64,000 nucleotides of DNA from assembly GCF_000766145.1 (NCBI RefSeq), contig NZ_JNFB01000015.1, positions 1-64,000 on the forward strand, in the 5' to 3' direction. A program made the position numbers and the translations under genes. The DNA comes from Paenilisteria newyorkensis. GTDB taxonomy: Bacteria; Bacillota; Bacilli; Lactobacillales; Listeriaceae. Below, piece after piece: positions 8,337-18,024 of this stretch. Each line of letters begins with the position of its first letter. The stretch's first letter is position 1. The notes beneath the pieces are model-generated. The model was not told where the DNA came from. It searched no databases and saw only the letters and a list, made by a program, of their open reading frames with translations.

Positions 8337-11300
8337 ATGAAAAGGATTTTTAGTCTTTTCGCCGCTCTTCTCTTGGTACTACAAATGATTTTACCGCAAG
8401 TGGTTATGGCACAGGCAACGAATGATAAAAAAGAGGGAAATGGCGTTACGTTGACGGATGTGGTTGTGAAAGAGGGAACAAGTGATTATACGATTGCTGG
8501 TGAGGCAAAAAATGATACGGAAGACGCGATTCCGGCGCGCATTACGGTTTCGGATAATGTAGCGTTATCTGTCGCTTTGGATGGTATTGTTTTGGATGCG
8601 GATCGGCAAGAGATTGGTAAATATGAGCTGGATGGGAATGTGATTACGTTTTCGATTCCGGCTAAAATGAGTACAGTTTTCAATTTTCAAATCAAAGGTG
8701 TGTATGATGGGAAAGCGGGTAAGGCAACGTTTTCGGATGGTGTGCATGTGATTTCGAAGGATGTTGGGAAGGCGGATGTTGTGCCGAAGCAGGAGCCTGT
8801 TGTTACCCCAGATGTTGTGAAGACGCCGGTTTTGAAGGATGGACCGCGGGATTTGAAGGATTTATTTGCGTCGCTTGGCTATGAGGATAAGGAGCAGACG
8901 ATTTTAACGGATATGCGTGTGACGTATACGAATAAGGACGGTGAGGTTGTTACAGAGCCAACCGTGGATGATAAAATTCATTTTGCGTTTGATTGGAGTA
9001 TTCCGGATGATGTTGGGGCGCTGGTCAATGCGGGTGATTATTATACGTTTAAGTTGCCTGATAATGTGATGGTTAACCAAAATATGACGATCGATTTGGG
9101 CGAGTACGCAAAGGCTGTTGTGAACAAGGATGGCACGGTGACGATTACGTTTACGGATGCGGTCAAAGGTAGCTCGGATGTGCATGGAACGCTGCATTTT
9201 GAGGCTGGTTTTGATGAGCATGCGATTGATGGGCCTGGTGATACGACGATAAAAGTGCCGGGTGAGGAGAATTTGCCGAGTACGGAAGTGATAATTAAGC
9301 CTGAAGTGGGCGCTACGATTGATAAGAACGGGCATTTTGATAAGGCGAAGAATCCGGATCGGGTGATTTGGAATGTGGATATTAATAAGGGCTTGGACAC
9401 GATTGAGAATGCGCGCGTGACGGAGGCTTTTCCGGATGGCTTGACGTTTGACTCGGTGAAGGTTTATACGGTGGATGTTGATTTGCGTGGGAACGTGATT
9501 CCGGGCAGTGAAAAATTGGTGACGACGGGCTATACGCTGGATGCGGACGGGAACGTGACGTTTACGAATCCGATTGATGGCGCGTACCGACTTGTTTATG
9601 ATACGTCGATTCAGGATGATAAAAAGCCGCTGGATGGTGGTACGATTAAGTTTGAGAACCGTGCGACGTTGAGTGGTGACGGGGTTGATGATGTGACGGC
9701 TTCGGCAACGGTTGACGCGAGTTACGGGAAAGTTTTGGCGAAATCATCGACGAATTATGATCCGGATAAGCAAGTTTTTGAATGGACGATTAAGTATAAT
9801 TATGGCGAGAAGCATATTGATAAGGACGATGCGGTGCTGATGGATACGTTCGGATCGGACAAAATGGTGTTGCTGACGAATTCGGTGAGATTGTATAATG
9901 TGACGTTTGATCAGAATGGGAAAGAGGTTCAGGGCGCGCCACTTGTTGCGGGAACGGATTACGAGTTGTTGGAGACGGAGAGGGGCTTCGAGATTCGTTT
10001 TTTGCATGATGTGGACGGGGCTGTGAAAATCAAGTATAAGACGGGAATCGATGGTATTATTACGGATGATATAGATGTGTCAAATAGTGTGGATGTGAGC
10101 ACAGGGCAACACGGTGGCTCGACGGGGACGATGTATCAGCAGAATTTGGTGAAGAAACTGGGTGCTGTGGATTATGATAATAAGACGGTTTCTTGGGATA
10201 TCGCTGTGAATAAAAACCATTATGTGATGAAAAATTGGAAAATGACGGACACGTTGAGCGATGGTTTGACGTTGATTCCAGATTCGATGGTTGTTTATGA
10301 TGTGGATGCGAAACGGGAGCTGGTTGCGGGCATGGATTATGCGCTTGTTTATGATGGGGTGGCGAACGTGTTCACGATTGAATTTTTGAATGGGTATAAG
10401 ACGGAGACGAACCACGCGTTCAAGATTTCGTACAGCACGACATTTGATATGCGCAATGTGAACAGCAAGGATTCGGATAAGCGTTTCAAAAATAATGCGT
10501 CTTCTACTTGGCAGGATGAGAATGGTAATCCGCATAGTAGCAAGGATGACGCGACGTTTGATCCGAATCAGCCTGCGAAATATAACGGTTTTAAAAATGG
10601 TTCGTATAATGCCAGAACGCGTCTGATTACGTGGGAAATTGGCATTAATTATGATGGGGCAGATTTGGATAATGCGCAGATTGTCGATCCGATTTTAGGG
10701 AATCAGAAGTTTGTGAAAGGCTCTGTGAAAATTTATACGTATACGGTGAATCCGGATGGTTCTGTCAAAAAAGGGAAGGAGATTAGCGATTACTCCGATT
10801 TTGTGATTAATGAGCCTTCGAAGCGCAATAAAAATACGCTGACGGTGAACTTCCCGCACGGAAAATCCGCGATGTATTTGGTGACATTTGATACGAGTGT
10901 GGAGGGTGAACTGGTTTCTACGAATTACAAAAACGATGCGGTTTTCAAAAATAATAATTATCCAGATCATACGCTGAGTGCGGACGTTTCGGTGACACAT
11001 GGTGGCAAATTGGCGATGAAATCTGGGAAACAAGATGAGGATGGCTTTGTGAACTGGGAAATCATGGTGAATCCTAGTTTGTCGCAACTCGATGATGTTG
11101 TTGTGACGGATCGCCCATCTACGAACCAATCGATTGATCTGGATTCGGTTGCGATTTATCATACGGTTGTGAACGAAGATGGCTCGCTTGAGACGAATCA
11201 ACGGATGCCGCTTCTAGAAGGCCTGGATTATACGTTGGAGCTGACGACGGATAACGCGACGGGGCAACAAGAGTTGAAAGTCATTTTTGCGCATCAATTG

Positions 11301-13112
11301 AACGAGGCATACGTGATTCAATACCGCACGATGGTTCTGATGACGGGCGCCAAAGATACCGTTTCAAACGATGTCAAAATCACCGGGAACCACGAGGAGC
11401 AGGTCACAGGTGGCGATGATACGACGGTGGATGTGATTGTCTCAGAAGGCGGCGGTACAGCGGTTGGCACGAAAGGCAGCATCTCTTTTGAAAAGGTGAG
11501 CGATGATAATAGGCCACTTCAAAACGCGAAATTTGAGCTGCGGGATAAGAATGATCAGCTGGTTATTCGCACAGGAACAGTCGATAAAAACGGCAAACTC
11601 ACATTCGGCAATTTGCCATATGGAACGTATATTTTGAAAGAAGTTGAAGCACCAGATGGATACAGCGTTTCTGAGGAACTTGCTAACGGGAAAAAAGTGA
11701 CTATTTCTAAAGAGAGTAGTCGCGCAAATAACTTCGAAAAACTCGTAAACAGTCCTAATAAAGTGACGCTTACCAAGCAAAATGAGCAACAGGAAGCTTT
11801 AGCGGGAGCCATTTTTAAATTGCAGTGGCGCGTTGGGGATGACTGGGCCGATATTCGTCCAGATGAGACATATACAAGTGATGCTAGCGGAAAGTTGGAG
11901 GTTAGTGGGCTTATTCCAGCGCATTACCGATTCGTCGAAATAGCGGCGCCAAATGGGTATATTATCAACACGGATCCGATTCCTTTTACGGTTGAAAAAG
12001 AGGCAACGGGCGTGATTCCAGATGTCACAGTCGGAGCATTTATTAACTATCAAGGAAGCGCGCAGCTGGTGAAAAAAGGCGATGACGGGAATCTGTTATC
12101 TGGAGCGGTATTTAAAGTGGTAGACGCGTCGGGCGAAACGGTGCAAGATCGCCTTGTGACGGACGATACAGGGCGAATCGAGGCAACCAATTTAGCGCCA
12201 GGTGATTATCAGTTTATCGAAATCGAGGCGCCATCAGGATATATTTTAGACACGACGCCAATTGGATTCACGGTAGAAAATAGCGCGCAAGGCAAGCCCG
12301 AAAAAGTCGAGGCAGGCGAAATGGTTAACTATCAAGGCTCGGCCGTATTGCACAAGCAAGATGCAGCAGGAAATGCTTTGGAAGGAGCGGTTTTCAAACT
12401 CGTTGATGGAGCTGGAAATGCGCTACAAGAAGTGACGTCAGATAAAGATGGTACGGTTAGCGTGGGGAATCTCGAACCTGGCGCGTACCAATTACTAGAG
12501 ATTGAAGCACCGCGCGGGTATCTTTTAAACGGGCAAGCGATCAAGTTTACGATTGAAGCCAGCAGTGTTGGGAAACCGCAAGAGCTGGACTTGGGCGTAT
12601 TTGTGAACTATCAAGGTTCGGTGACGCTAACCAAAACGGATACAGACAAGCGACCGCTCGCCGATGCACAGTTCGATTTAATGAATCAAGACGAGGAGCT
12701 AGTTTTGAGCGGCTTAACATCTAATCGTGACGGCAAAATAGAAGTGCCTCATTTAGCGCCAGGGGATTACTATTTCGTGGAAACAAAAGCGCCGACAGGA
12801 TACGAATTAGACAACAAGCAGATTCCTTTTACGATTTCTAACACTGCGAACGGCAAACCAGAAACGATAGAAATCAGCTTTGAAAATCATAAAACCCCTG
12901 CGGAAATCACACCACCAGACAAGAAAAAACCAACGATAGAAGAGAAAATAACAGGCAAGAAAACAGAGTTGCCGAGTGAAAAAGTGGTACCAGACAGGAT
13001 AACCGCCACTTCTAAACTCCCTGCAACTGGTGATACAGGGGCAGAATCAGGCTGGCTAGTCGTTATTGGTTTAACGATGATTGCGGGTGTCGTACGATTT
13101 GGCCGGAGATAA
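8337..13112 (+). CDS. LPXTG-anchored adhesin with collagen-binding-like and Cna_B/SpaA repeats
   Basis: A 1591-residue cell-wall protein. Residues 1-27 are a signal peptide ending VVMAQA. After a linker come an Ig-like adhesin module (about 165-330) and roughly five repeats of about 130 residues, each opening with a W-x-I/V core (VIWNVDINK, FEWTIKYN, VSWDIAVNK, ITWEIGINY, VNWEIMVNP), like Cna/collagen-binding modules. Five Cna_B/SpaA domains follow (about 1045-1520). Each shows the Lys, Glu and Asn of an intramolecular isopeptide bond, for example LTKQ, FVEIAAPNGY and FINYQGS. The C terminus has LPATG at 1561-1565, a hydrophobic segment and RFGRR, for sortase anchoring. Probably binds a host or environmental polymer; the ligand is unknown. 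Confidence 0.92.
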   Translation: MKRIFSLFAALLLVLQMILPQVVMAQATNDKKEGNGVTLTDVVVKEGTSDYTIAGEAKNDTEDAIPARITVSDNVALSVALDGIVLDADRQEIGKYELDGNVITFSIPAKMSTVFNFQIKGVYDGKAGKATFSDGVHVISKDVGKADVVPKQEPVVTPDVVKTPVLKDGPRDLKDLFASLGYEDKEQTILTDMRVTYTNKDGEVVTEPTVDDKIHFAFDWSIPDDVGALVNAGDYYTFKLPDNVMVNQNMTIDLGEYAKAVVNKDGTVTITFTDAVKGSSDVHGTLHFEAGFDEHAIDGPGDTTIKVPGEENLPSTEVIIKPEVGATIDKNGHFDKAKNPDRVIWNVDINKGLDTIENARVTEAFPDGLTFDSVKVYTVDVDLRGNVIPGSEKLVTTGYTLDADGNVTFTNPIDGAYRLVYDTSIQDDKKPLDGGTIKFENRATLSGDGVDDVTASATVDASYGKVLAKSSTNYDPDKQVFEWTIKYNYGEKHIDKDDAVLMDTFGSDKMVLLTNSVRLYNVTFDQNGKEVQGAPLVAGTDYELLETERGFEIRFLHDVDGAVKIKYKTGIDGIITDDIDVSNSVDVSTGQHGGSTGTMYQQNLVKKLGAVDYDNKTVSWDIAVNKNHYVMKNWKMTDTLSDGLTLIPDSMVVYDVDAKRELVAGMDYALVYDGVANVFTIEFLNGYKTETNHAFKISYSTTFDMRNVNSKDSDKRFKNNASSTWQDENGNPHSSKDDATFDPNQPAKYNGFKNGSYNARTRLITWEIGINYDGADLDNAQIVDPILGNQKFVKGSVKIYTYTVNPDGSVKKGKEISDYSDFVINEPSKRNKNTLTVNFPHGKSAMYLVTFDTSVEGELVSTNYKNDAVFKNNNYPDHTLSADVSVTHGGKLAMKSGKQDEDGFVNWEIMVNPSLSQLDDVVVTDRPSTNQSIDLDSVAIYHTVVNEDGSLETNQRMPLLEGLDYTLELTTDNATGQQELKVIFAHQLNEAYVIQYRTMVLMTGAKDTVSNDVKITGNHEEQVTGGDDTTVDVIVSEGGGTAVGTKGSISFEKVSDDNRPLQNAKFELRDKNDQLVIRTGTVDKNGKLTFGNLPYGTYILKEVEAPDGYSVSEELANGKKVTISKESSRANNFEKLVNSPNKVTLTKQNEQQEALAGAIFKLQWRVGDDWADIRPDETYTSDASGKLEVSGLIPAHYRFVEIAAPNGYIINTDPIPFTVEKEATGVIPDVTVGAFINYQGSAQLVKKGDDGNLLSGAVFKVVDASGETVQDRLVTDDTGRIEATNLAPGDYQFIEIEAPSGYILDTTPIGFTVENSAQGKPEKVEAGEMVNYQGSAVLHKQDAAGNALEGAVFKLVDGAGNALQEVTSDKDGTVSVGNLEPGAYQLLEIEAPRGYLLNGQAIKFTIEASSVGKPQELDLGVFVNYQGSVTLTKTDTDKRPLADAQFDLMNQDEELVLSGLTSNRDGKIEVPHLAPGDYYFVETKAPTGYELDNKQIPFTISNTANGKPETIEISFENHKTPAEITPPDKKKPTIEEKITGKKTELPSEKVVPDRITATSKLPATGDTGAESGWLVVIGLTMIAGVVRFGRR

Positions 13113-13121
13113 CATATACGA

Positions 13122-13153
13122 AGTCGCGTAGCTAACAACTATGCGGCTTTTTT
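13122..13153 (+). terminator. Terminator of the adhesin gene
   Basis: A 10-bp stem with two G-U pairs, AGTCGCGTAG (13122-13131) with CTATGCGGCT (13139-13148), followed by TTTTTATTTTT. Confidence 0.8.
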
Positions 13154-13177
13154 ATTTTTCGAGTCAATTTAATCATT

Positions 13178-13227
13178 AATTTTAAAATTGATTTATACTA
13201 TGATTTTAAAGTTAATCGTGTTATACT
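13178..13227 (+). promoter_or_regulatory. Promoter and repeated operator of the type II toxin-antitoxin operon
   Basis: Two similar 16-bp AT-rich sequences, TAATTTTAAAATTGAT (13178-13193) and TGATTTTAAAGTTAAT (13201-13216), precede a TATACT -10 box (13222-13227). They lie where antitoxin-toxin complexes usually bind for autoregulation. The -35 is weak. Confidence 0.5.
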
Positions 13228-13249
13228 CTAATAGAGGAGCGTGATTCAA

Positions 13250-13570
13250 ATGATGTTTGTAGAACCGTCATTGAAACCAAGCCAGCTTGTGAGTACAAGC
13301 GAAGTAAACAAAGAATTTAGCAAAATTAAGAAGCAAGCGCGGAGTAATCCAATTTTTGTATCGAATAAGAATCAAATTGACACGGTGATTTTAAGTTATG
13401 ATGATTATCTAGCAATGTACAACTTAGCACTGGAGGCACAAGAAATGGAATACTATAAACAGGCAGGAGTAGAGCTACAGACAATCCGAAATGGGACGAG
13501 TGCGACGGTAGCACTAGATTTATCTGGAATCACAGACGATGGAACGCCGGATGCGGAGCTTTTTGAATGA
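13250..13570 (+). CDS. Type II antitoxin, Phd/YefM family
   Basis: About 106 residues. The N-terminal part SQLVSTSEVNKEFSKIKKQA and the following NPIFVSNKNQIDTVILSYDDY match the Phd/YefM DNA-binding fold. The C-terminal part would wrap the toxin. A GTG at 13241 is in frame, but GAGGAG ends only one base before it; ATG 13250 has proper spacing and is preferred. The stop overlaps the toxin start by four bases (ATGA), the normal coupling in these operons. Confidence 0.85.
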   Translation: MMFVEPSLKPSQLVSTSEVNKEFSKIKKQARSNPIFVSNKNQIDTVILSYDDYLAMYNLALEAQEMEYYKQAGVELQTIRNGTSATVALDLSGITDDGTPDAELFE

Positions 13571-13890
13571 GTTACGACATCGAATTAACCAACTTGGCGG
13601 CGAAACAGCTTAAGAAAATGGATGGCTCGGTGAAACAAATGCTTTTAAAAGGTATCAAAAGATTGGCTGAACGCGGCGATACGATTGGCAAACCGCTAGG
13701 TGGAGAACTTGCAGGATGCCGGGAGTTGAAATTTCGCGCGGATGGCTTGCGTCTCATATACACGATTGATAACGGCAAGATTGTGATTACAATTTTAACG
13801 ATGGCGAAGCGGGAAGACGATGTTGTTTTTCAGATGGCATTGAACGAGTTAAAGAAAGAAATCGCCGCGGCATGGAGTTCCTCGCGATAA
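13567..13890 (+). CDS. Type II toxin, RelE/ParE-like
   Basis: A 107-residue protein opening MSYDIELTNLAAKQLKKMDGS, with the central GDTIGKPLGGELAGCRELKF and the strand pair GLRLIYTIDNGKIVITILTMAKRE that define the RelE/ParE fold. The basic residues near LRLIY and KREDD fit a ribosome-dependent mRNA interferase, though ParE-type gyrase poisons look similar. Overlaps the antitoxin by 4 bp. Translation is probably coupled. Confidence 0.88.
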   Translation: MSYDIELTNLAAKQLKKMDGSVKQMLLKGIKRLAERGDTIGKPLGGELAGCRELKFRADGLRLIYTIDNGKIVITILTMAKREDDVVFQMALNELKKEIAAAWSSSR

Positions 13891-13933
13891 TGTACTATAA
13901 TAGAAGTATTAAATCGAATGGAGGAACGAAAAT

Positions 13934-14272
13934 ATGGCTGATTTGCCAAAATGCCCAGAATGTAATTCAGAATACACGTACGAAGATAGAGGTCTATTTA
14001 TTTGTCCAGAATGTGGTCACGAATGGTCTGCTGACGCGGCCGAAGCAAGTGATGACGTGAAGGTTGTCCGCGATTCTAATGGTAATGTTTTAACAGATGG
14101 CGATTCTATCACGGTGATTAAGGACTTGAAAGTAAAAGGAAGTTCATCCGTGGTCAAAATCGGAACCAAAGTAAAAAACATTCGCTTAGTAGACGGCGAT
14201 CACGATATCGACTGCAAAATTGATGGTTTTGGTCCGATGAAACTGAAATCGGAGTTTGTTAAGAAACTTTGA
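13934..14272 (+). CDS. yjdM: Zinc-ribbon protein YjdM (formerly PhnA)
   Basis: A 112-residue protein with an N-terminal zinc ribbon ([11 protein letters not shown] and CPECGHEW, Cys at about 8, 11, 27 and 30) and the C-terminal barrel [20 protein letters not shown] .. [21 protein letters not shown] that defines the YjdM/PhnA family. The family is widespread and its cellular role is uncertain despite the old alkylphosphonate name. GGAGG lies 8 bases before the start. A TATAAT-like box (ACTATAATAG) lies about 35 bp upstream, so it probably has its own promoter. Confidence 0.93.
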   Translation: MADLPKCPECNSEYTYEDRGLFICPECGHEWSADAAEASDDVKVVRDSNGNVLTDGDSITVIKDLKVKGSSSVVKIGTKVKNIRLVDGDHDIDCKIDGFGPMKLKSEFVKKL

Positions 14273-14291
14273 TTTACGAAGGGAATAGAAA

Positions 14292-14480
14292 ATGAGATAT
14301 ATTAAATCACAGATGAAGCAGTTAGTGCGAGAAGATGTGAGATTGCAACAGAAGCTGAAACAGTTGATGGAGGACCATGATTTGGAGAAGGGTTATGCGT
14401 TGAAGGCGCTGTATCATGCGGAAGTTGCGGATAGTGGAAAGTACATGGAAGCGTATCGTGAACTTGATGATCTAAAATAA
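14292..14480 (+). CDS. Small conserved-looking hypothetical protein
   Basis: A 62-residue charged, mostly helical peptide (MRYIKSQMKQLVREDVRLQ, then EKGYALKALYHAEVADSGKY). GAAGGGA lies 8-9 nt before the ATG, it follows yjdM by 19 bp, and a good terminator follows the stop, so it is probably expressed with yjdM. No family recognised; no signal peptide or membrane segment. Confidence 0.65.
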   Translation: MRYIKSQMKQLVREDVRLQQKLKQLMEDHDLEKGYALKALYHAEVADSGKYMEAYRELDDLK

Positions 14481-14488
14481 GTATGTTA

Positions 14489-14517
14489 ACCCGATTCTAC
14501 TGCAGAGTCGGGTTTTT
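14489..14517 (+). terminator. Terminator after yjdM and the small ORF
   Basis: A 10-bp stem with one G-U pair, ACCCGATTCT (14489-14498) with AGAGTCGGGT (14504-14513), then TTTT. Its right arm touches the first LacI-type operator. Confidence 0.85.
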
Positions 14518-14588
14518 AGTAAAATAAATAAAAAAAGTTGAGTATTTTACTGTTTTGTCTGGCGATTTTTTTACTTTAGCTCTATAAT
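14513..14588 (+). promoter_or_regulatory. Operators and -10 box of the LacI-type regulator gene
   Basis: TTTTTAGTAAAATA (14513-14526) and the inverse TATTTTACTGTTTT (14543-14556) share the TTTTAGTAAA core that recurs before the ABC transporter. A TATAAT box is at 14583-14588, 33 bp before the start codon. This suggests autoregulation. Confidence 0.55.
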
Positions 14589-14599
14589 AAGGCTATTAA

Positions 14600-15610
<1,011 letters not shown>

Positions 15611-15622
15611 CGCTATAAAATT

Positions 15623-15664
15623 CCGATGAGGTCAGGTATTCCGCTGATTTTATCGGCTTTTTTG
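15623..15664 (+). terminator. Terminator of the regulator gene
   Basis: CCGAT (15623-15627) pairs with ATCGG (15652-15656), and TCAG with CTGA inside it; the stem is followed by CTTTTTTTG. Confidence 0.65.
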
Positions 15665-15667
15665 TCG

Positions 15668-15723
15668 TTTTTAGTAAACAAAAGGTAAAAATCATTGACT
15701 TTTAACTAAAAACTTGATATTCT
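15668..15723 (+). promoter_or_regulatory. Promoter of the galactoside operon with two LacI-type operators
   Basis: TTGACT (15695-15700), a 17-bp spacer and TATTCT (15718-15723). TTTTTAGTAAA lies just upstream (15668-15678), and its inverse TTTTAACTAAAAA (15700-15712) fills the spacer, where a bound repressor would block polymerase. Confidence 0.7.
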
Positions 15724-15762
15724 GTTGGAGAAGTACATTAAAGCTTTTCACAAACTAACGAA

Positions 15763-15777
15763 ATGTTAGCGATTACA
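15763..15777 (+). promoter_or_regulatory. Catabolite-responsive element (cre)
   Basis: ATGTTAGCGATTACA fits the CcpA consensus WTGNAARCGNWWWCA at every position but one. It lies downstream of the -10 box, before the start codon at 15796, a usual place for CcpA roadblock repression. Confidence 0.65.
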
Positions 15778-15795
15778 AAAATGGAGGGGTAAGGA

Positions 15796-17076
15796 ATGAA
15801 GAAACGTTTTACGATTTTGTTGATGGTCAGTATGGTAGCCATGCTTGCTTTAGCAGCTTGTGGAAGTGGTTCCAAGGATAGCGTGAATGAGAACAAGAAA
15901 GAATTGACGGCTTGGGCTTGGAATGTGAATGTCAAAGCATTAGAGGAAGCTGCGAAGGAATATGAGAAGGATAATAAGGGATTCAAGTTAAAAGTTGTCG
16001 AAATGAGTAATACGGATGCATACCAAAAAATCACGACGGGCCTTCAAGCTGGGGGAAAGGGCTTGCCAGATATTCTGCTAATTGAAGATGACCAAGTGCA
16101 AGGTTACTTAGAAAATTTCCCGAAAGCGTTTGTTAATTTGTCTGATAAGGGATTTGACGATGAGAAAAGTAAGTTCCCAGACTATAAAATTAGTCTTTTA
16201 AGTAAAAAAGATAAAATTTATGGATTCCCGTTTGACGCTGGTCCTGCAGGCGTTTTCTATCGTACGGATATTTTCAAAGAGGCTGGTGTAGACCCTAAAG
16301 CGATTCAAACGTGGGATGATTACATTGCAGCAGGTAAAACTATTAAGCAAAAAACAGGTAAAGATATGATTGGTATGGATTATAACAATGATGATGGTCA
16401 ATATCGTATTATGTTGAATACGCTTGGCACGTTCTATTTTGATGACAAAGGGGACATCGCGTTTACGTTGGATGAGTCTGTGAAAGCGATGAGCACGATT
16501 CAAAAAATCAAGGATGCTGGCATTTCGAAAAATACGTCTGGCTGGGATCCGTGGGTGAGCGCGCTTGCAAATGGGGAAGTCGTGACGGCACCAACTGGGG
16601 CTTGGTTCTCGGGTTCGCTGATTCAACAAGCGCCTGACTTAGCTGGGAAATGGAGCGTTTTCCCGATTCCATCCGTTGAAAAAGGTGGTAGTCATGCGGC
16701 GAACAATGGTGGTAGTAATTTCATGATTCCGACCGCGAGCGAAAAATCGGATGAAGCTTATAAGTTCTTGAAATATTTCAGTACTTCCAATGATGTGCAG
16801 GAGTTGGCGATGAGCGAAGGCGGACTGTTCCCATCGCTTAACACTGTATATCAAACAGATACATTCAAAAATGCAGGGGATTACTTCACGCAAGATAACA
16901 TTTGGCAGTTGTTTGCGGCTGAAATGGACGAGATTAAACCAGCGAATTATACTGGGAATTTCTCCATCGCAAAAGATGAGGCAGTGAAGGCGCAGTCGAA
17001 AGCACTTGAGGGCGGCGATGTGAAAGATGCATTGGAAGCGGCTAAGAAAAGTCTAGCCAACCGAATCCAACAGTAA
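15796..17076 (+). CDS. ABC transporter sugar-binding lipoprotein (family 1)
   Basis: A 426-residue extracytoplasmic binding protein. The lipobox is LALAAC, with Cys at about 21. The mature part follows the sugar-binding family 1 pattern (KITTGLQAGGKGLPDILLIED, VFYRTDIFKEAGVDP, TPTGAWFSGSLIQ-like stretch). It would deliver galacto-oligosaccharides to the two permeases downstream, judged from the glycosidases in the operon. GGAGGGG is the ribosome site. No ATPase gene is present; such importers often share a common MsmK-type ATPase coded elsewhere. Confidence 0.92.
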   Translation: MKKRFTILLMVSMVAMLALAACGSGSKDSVNENKKELTAWAWNVNVKALEEAAKEYEKDNKGFKLKVVEMSNTDAYQKITTGLQAGGKGLPDILLIEDDQVQGYLENFPKAFVNLSDKGFDDEKSKFPDYKISLLSKKDKIYGFPFDAGPAGVFYRTDIFKEAGVDPKAIQTWDDYIAAGKTIKQKTGKDMIGMDYNNDDGQYRIMLNTLGTFYFDDKGDIAFTLDESVKAMSTIQKIKDAGISKNTSGWDPWVSALANGEVVTAPTGAWFSGSLIQQAPDLAGKWSVFPIPSVEKGGSHAANNGGSNFMIPTASEKSDEAYKFLKYFSTSNDVQELAMSEGGLFPSLNTVYQTDTFKNAGDYFTQDNIWQLFAAEMDEIKPANYTGNFSIAKDEAVKAQSKALEGGDVKDALEAAKKSLANRIQQ

Positions 17077-17166
17077 ATTCGATGCGGCGGAAGGCCTGGG
17101 TATTGTTATAAAGAAAAGGCAGGGGAGGAGATTTCTTCTTCCTTGCCTGATAGGAGAATGGACATT

Positions 17167-18024
17167 ATGAGTAGAAGTAAGGCGTTTCCGTATATTTTTA
17201 TTTTGCCATCGGTATTATTATTTGTTGTTTTTATTTTATATCCGATTATTTCGTCGTTTGTGCTTAGCTTTCAGACGAGTGATGGTGGGGAATTGTCGTT
17301 TGCGGGATTGGCGAATTATGAACGGTTGTTGCATGACGAGATCTTTTGGAAAGCTTTGAAAAATACGTTTATTATTTTCATTTTCCAAGTGCCGATTATG
17401 TTATTTTTGGGGCTTGTTTTGGCGACAGTGCTGAACAATAAGTTGCTGAAATGGAAAGGGTTTTTCCGAGTTGGGTTTTATTTGCCTGCGGTGACGTCGT
17501 TGGTAGCGTATTCTTTGCTATTTTCGATTATGTTGCAAGATTCGGGATTGATTAATAATTTGTTGTCGTACATAGGGATTGGACCGATTCCTTGGCTGTC
17601 TTCGGCGAGTTGGTCGAAGGTTTCGATTATTTTAGCGATGATTTGGCGTTGGACGGGGTACAATATGGTTATTTATTTGGCGGCGTTGCAAAATATTCCA
17701 GAGGACACGTATGAGGCGGCGGATATGGATGGCGCTGGGAAAATACGTCAGTTCTTCAGTATTACGATTCCGCAGTTGAAACCGGTGATTCTGTTTACGG
17801 CGATTCTGTCGACGATTGGGACGCTGCAACTGTTTGACGAGCCTTTCAACTTAACCAAAGGTGGGCCGGCCGATTCGACGATGACGCTTGGTTTGTATAT
17901 TTATCAGAACGGATTTAAGTATTTTGACTTTAGTTACGCGTCGGCGGTTGCTTACGTTGTCGTGATTATCGTTGCGGTGCTGTCCTTTATCCAATTCAAA
18001 TTTACGGGAGCTGAGAAAAAATGA
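17167..18024 (+). CDS. ABC sugar permease, MalF-type
   Basis: An inner-membrane permease of about 285 residues with six predicted helices. The cytoplasmic EAA loop is visible as YEAADMDGAGKIRQFFSITI, where the ATPase docks. Starts at 17143 (TTG) and 17158 (ATG) are in frame, but the AGGAG at 17152-17156 fits ATG 17167 best. It overlaps the next permease by 4 bp (ATGA), so the two are translationally coupled. Confidence 0.92.
   Translation: MSRSKAFPYIFILPSVLLFVVFILYPIISSFVLSFQTSDGGELSFAGLANYERLLHDEIFWKALKNTFIIFIFQVPIMLFLGLVLATVLNNKLLKWKGFFRVGFYLPAVTSLVAYSLLFSIMLQDSGLINNLLSYIGIGPIPWLSSASWSKVSIILAMIWRWTGYNMVIYLAALQNIPEDTYEAADMDGAGKIRQFFSITIPQLKPVILFTAILSTIGTLQLFDEPFNLTKGGPADSTMTLGLYIYQNGFKYFDFSYASAVAYVVVIIVAVLSFIQFKFTGAEKK

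Noticed and set aside
9041-12544. Long minus-strand frames inside the adhesin gene
   Set aside because: Biased codons of the adhesin leave the opposite strand open; composition (His/Arg/Ile-rich) is typical of shadows.
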